NCBI RefSeq assembly: GCF_001039355.2
Contig: NW_019775736.1
Coordinates: forward strand, 68,882 to 132,881
Direction of reading: 5' to 3'
DNA from: Lingula anatina
Taxonomy: Eukaryota; Brachiopoda; Lingulata; Lingulida; Lingulidae
Length of the DNA stretch: 64,000 nt
Of the stretch, positions 60,182-64,000 are shown in pieces (the first letter of the stretch is position 1; each line of letters opens with the position of its first letter). Under the pieces are notes generated by a model. It made no database searches and had not been told where the DNA came from. It saw only the letters and a list, made by a program, of their open reading frames with translations. A program made the position numbers and the translations under genes.

Positions 60182-63100
60182 ATGGCGGACGACGCAGAGG
60201 ACGAAGCCGCTTCAAGAGAAGAAAATGTGCTTTACGACTTAACAATCAATGCAGAATGGCCACAAGAACCTGAAACAATAGTATGTGTGGTTTTCTAAGT
60301 TATATTTACTACTTTAATGGTTTCTTTCGACCTGCCACTTAGTTTGGAGTTGTGTTGTTTGGACATCTGCCTGTGTAATTTACAAATTCAATTTACATTG
60401 TAAACGTTTGTTTTTGGGTTCCTCGTGTTTAGGGGGACACTGCACATGCATTTTTAGGAAATGAATGTGCAAAATAAAATGCAAAACTTATGCACACTTT
60501 TCAAAGTGAAGTCACCAGCTGTAAGAGACTCAAAGAATGAATTCAGCATAATCAATGGTGGGTACTTCTGCAGCATTCGCACTCCCCACATTGCCCAGTA
60601 AGTAATTGATTTGTTACAGAGACGTTGATAAAAGTAACCATATGGCTTGAATTTTGGAAAACGTTAAAAATTTATAGGGGGATATTGCAGAATTGCTCAA
60701 GGGGGTTATCGTGATGTCTTACAAATATTAATCATGTATAATATATAATATTGCAATTTACTCCACACATATGTTGATAGAACTATTATTATTATTATTA
60801 TTATTATTATGTTTTATTTTAGAGTAGAAATGTAAAGGACAAGTCTCAAGTTTCTTTCCCTAGGAGACTTGCGTCAGCAGCTCAAAGTGAGTATTTTTCA
60901 CAGAATTCTGCAGTCCAGTATGTAAATTCCCTTCTGCACCATCTTTAGTTACTTCACCATGAAACTATAGTACTAGTCATAAAGGTCCAAATATTTAATG
61001 GACAAAAAAAGGAGTGCAACTTGCCATTATATTTTGAATTTATTTTGTTAGGAACAGCTTGGACATTTCTTAGAACAATAGGGATTCCAACAAGGTAAGT
61101 GTACTTGTGTACCATTATATTTTTCTTTCACTAAAATATGATTAGCTTTCATGCCAAAATCAGTTAAATGCATCAGGACACATTTTCTGTCTGTTTACTG
61201 GTAGAGCCTGCTTATTTTGTTTTCTAATATTTAAAAAGGAAGGGAGATACAATTGCTTAATGATTTATTTATTGGTTAATTAGTATGTATATTTATTATT
61301 TCAGGTCCTCTAGCCCTTGTTCACTTCCAGTTGGCTTGGTAAAGCTGATCAACAGAAAGCTTCAATGGCAAATAGCAGTATCCAGGTAATTTTTCCTATT
61401 TCTGTTTTTTTCTTTTTTTTTCTTTTTTTTTCTTTTTTTTTTTTTGTGTATGATGTGTTTATGATAAATCTCATGAACATGTTTGTCATAGTACTTTTAT
61501 TCCAAATTGTCATTTTACTTTTATTGCTTCGAAGAGGTTATATGCAGTTTTCTCTTTTTTGATTTTAGTGATGGCCAACAAATAGCAGTGTTGCAGGATG
61601 CACTTATAGAAATAAGGTATTTTTTAGTTTTATTTTCTGTCTTATCTCTTGTCAAAAGATGATGTTGCAGTGATTACCTTGAGAATTTGAATAAAAAAAT
61701 AGAATTAGGTCTTTGAAAAAATATACAAAATTTTTAAAATGTATGTAAAATTCACTGCAAATTGTCAATACAGAACTGCCAGGGATGCCTTCGACTCTGT
61801 GCTTGCCCGTTGTTCCATATCCAAGGACCCTCATGTTCAGTGGCGCCGCCTGTGCTGGAGTATGGATGGCACCATGCTGGCTTATGCTGACAGTCTTGGG
61901 AATTTGCATTTATTTGATGAAATGGGTGCAGAGTTGATCTACATTCCATGTGTAAGTTTTTTTTACAGAAATGGTAATTTTGTAAAATATTGTTGGCGGT
62001 GTTAATGTCCAACTGTGCCTTCACCACTTATAGAAGAATTTTTTAAAATTCGGATGAACTCTGTATTATATTATTCAGATGTTTTAAAGAGCCATCACGC
62101 ACATAATGAGGTGGCTTTTAATTTGAAAAATGTGATATCTAACTTTGATATATGTTTGTATTAAGATTGTACTTATTTTGAGAATAAAAGATATTATGTA
62201 TTCATACTTAAACTATCTTATTTTAGAAACTGCCAGTGAATCCTAAGCTACCAGTAGATTTGAGTAGGGCTGTTGCAGCATTAATCTTCACAGATTATGT
62301 TCCTACTTCAGAATGGTTTGTACACCTTAAACCTCTGATATAGAATAAGTTGTACTGGGTATATTATATATGTAAACAGTACAAAAATGTTGACATGAAT
62401 TATATATGACATCAGCACAAGCTAAAAGCAGTTAGTGTTATTTACCTGCCAAAAGTGTTAAATTAAGTAAATGAACCTCTTTATCAGAGGAATTCTGTGA
62501 TTGGAAAAACAGTTTTAGTTTACATTTTTAATCTTTTTGTTCAGGACAGCCCAGTTGATTGTTGTTAATTATCAAGGCAGTCTAAGGAGTTTATTAGTGA
62601 AGTAAGTACCATTTAAAATTAAATAAAAGATTTCTGTACTCTGAAAACATTTGGGAAATTGTATTTAAACAAGACAGTTTCAATACAAACATGATATTTT
62701 TGAACCAAATATAAGTCAATTACTTGTGTCTAGAGCCATATTATATCTTTAAATCCCGATGAATTTATATTCCAGAGTGAGCTCAATTTCTTTATTTTAT
62801 TACATGATTGTAAAAACATTTTACACAATGTTTAAAATAAACACATATTTCATGTGCTGTTCCAGCGGTGACAGCAGTAAGTACAAGGAAGACCACACAT
62901 TCAGCTTCAGCCATTATTACCCACGAGGTGTGGGAACTGTGGTCTATGACTCCTCTCACAAACTCCTGGTAGTTGGGGGCTGCTGCACTATGGATGAGGA
63001 CAACCCCAGCTTGGCTGAGCAGCAAGGCATCACCAGGTGGCGCATTCTGTCAGGAGCACCTTACTATAAGATGGTCACAGACTATGAACAAGATATAGCT

Positions 63101-63940
63101 ATGGTATGTTTAAAAAATAAAAATGGTGCATAGTGTTAATGAACTAAGATTTATATATATTTGTGTTTTTTTTTTTTTCTTTTTTTAAAAATGAAAATGA
63201 TCTGTAGTAGAAATGTCATTTCTTTGATTTTTATTTATTTTATCATCAGATGTTGTTCCTTAAAATTTTTTTTTTCAGTTATGGTGCTTAATATTTTGTA
63301 TTTTTTCCATTTCAGGCACAGAAGAAAAGAAAGTTTTTCAAGAAGCTGAAAAGTTTTCAGTTTTATGGATGGTATGGTGATATTCAGGTAAGTATATTGT
63401 AAAGATCCCTGCTGTATGGCTGCATGTGTATTTTGACATTGAATTTCTAGAATTACCTTCATACTGCCCAGATGAGTAATCAGGCCATATTTAAAAGAAG
63501 TGATGAACTCCAACCATTTTTGTTGTATGAAGTAACATTGTTGACCAATAGTTATTTTTCTACCATGACTAATTTTAAGCTGAATTCTACCTTTCATTTC
63601 TTGGCTACACATTTAACTCTTTTAAATAGAATGTATTTGACAGTGAATAAACCTGTAAGATGTTTATGTCAAATGAAAAAGTAGACCCAATAACCAGATC
63701 TTATGTAATGAGATGGAATTTAAAATTAATACATAACAAAAATTTTTTTATAAACTGATTTCTATACTTCACTTCCAGTAGTTTTAAAAGATGTCTCCTG
63801 TTTGTTTATAGGACAGTGTGTACAAGATGTGCTTGTCTCCAGATACTCAGCTTCTGGTCACTATACACCATTCTGGGCTCTTGTCACTCTGGGAATACCC
63901 ATCTCTGAAGCTTAGGAGAATGTGGCCCCTGGCAGAACAG
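60182..63940 (+). CDS. NBAS: NBAS N-terminal part, 11 exons, continues beyond the window
   Basis: Exons 60182-60280, 60823-60886, 61052-61094, 61305-61385, 61569-61616, 61774-61951, 62227-62315, 62545-62601, 62866-63103, 63316-63387 and 63812-63940 join in phase to 366 residues. NBAS is a >2000-aa subunit of the Syntaxin-18 (NRZ) tether for Golgi-to-ER vesicles and also acts in nonsense-mediated decay. Diagnostic segments are LYDLTINAEWP at the N-terminus, LPVGLVKLINRKLQW, VQWRRLCWSMDGTMLAYAD, FSFSHYYPRGVGTVVYD, LLVVGGCC, WRILSGAPYYK and YKMCLSPDTQLLVTIHHSGLLSLWE. Together they form the N-terminal beta-propeller that binds partner proteins. All introns are short (80-540 bp). The donor at 63941 (GTAAAA) leads to an exon outside the window. 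Confidence 0.95.
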
Positions 63941-64000
63941 GTAAAATCATGAGTTTAAACACCTTTACAGCAAATGCACTGTACTATAATGATATTGACG

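Overview
The window is nuclear DNA from an animal. Coding exons are split by introns with GT..AG borders in consistent phase, the DNA is AT-rich, and it is full of microsatellites, Tc1-type and LINE-type transposon remnants and foldback repeats. The gene content (two intronless class A peptide-type GPCRs, an astacin-MAM protease, a protein with the 'short-chain collagen C4' C-terminal domain, PPCDC and NBAS) fits a marine invertebrate, probably a lophotrochozoan or an invertebrate deuterostome. The species cannot be fixed from the sequence alone.

Layout. Positions 1-6,893 hold a dispersed ~300-bp repeat with a palindromic core and a decayed non-LTR retrotransposon on the minus strand. A single-exon GPCR lies at 6,894-8,108 (+). 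From 8.1 to 30 kb I see no convincing host gene; this stretch holds a palindromic Tc1 derivative (10,742-12,248), a second Tc1-like transposase relic (~16,990-17,870), an exact 1.56-kb direct duplication joined by a single N (19,535-22,658) and a near-perfect hairpin (29,177-29,368). A second single-exon GPCR of bombesin/CCHamide type is at 30,077-31,153 (+).

From 34.5 to 54.8 kb lies one large minus-strand gene, reconstructed here exon by exon (12 exons, 443 aa): a secreted astacin metalloprotease with signal peptide, propeptide, HExxHxxGxxH catalytic domain and a C-terminal MAM domain. Two copies of a plus-strand, four-exon gene for a secreted 312-aa protein with the short-chain-collagen-C4-type C-terminal domain are nested in its introns. 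They lie in a ~4-kb tandem block that also duplicates exon 3 of the protease; the second block carries a ~1.2-kb insertion with hairpin ends. The last protease exon is also present twice, in a 2.8-kb duplication joined by an N.

From 56.7 kb to the end are two housekeeping genes, head to head with ~200 bp between start codons: PPCDC (coenzyme A synthesis, minus strand, 5 exons, complete) and NBAS (Golgi-ER tethering/NMD factor, plus strand, first 11 coding exons, running off the end). A partial copy of a PPCDC exon follows an apparent LTR-retrotransposon insertion that ends at an N.

All four Ns lie at or near duplications or insertions, so some duplications are probably unmerged haplotypes rather than real tandem repeats. 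This is the main caution for any reading of copy number here.
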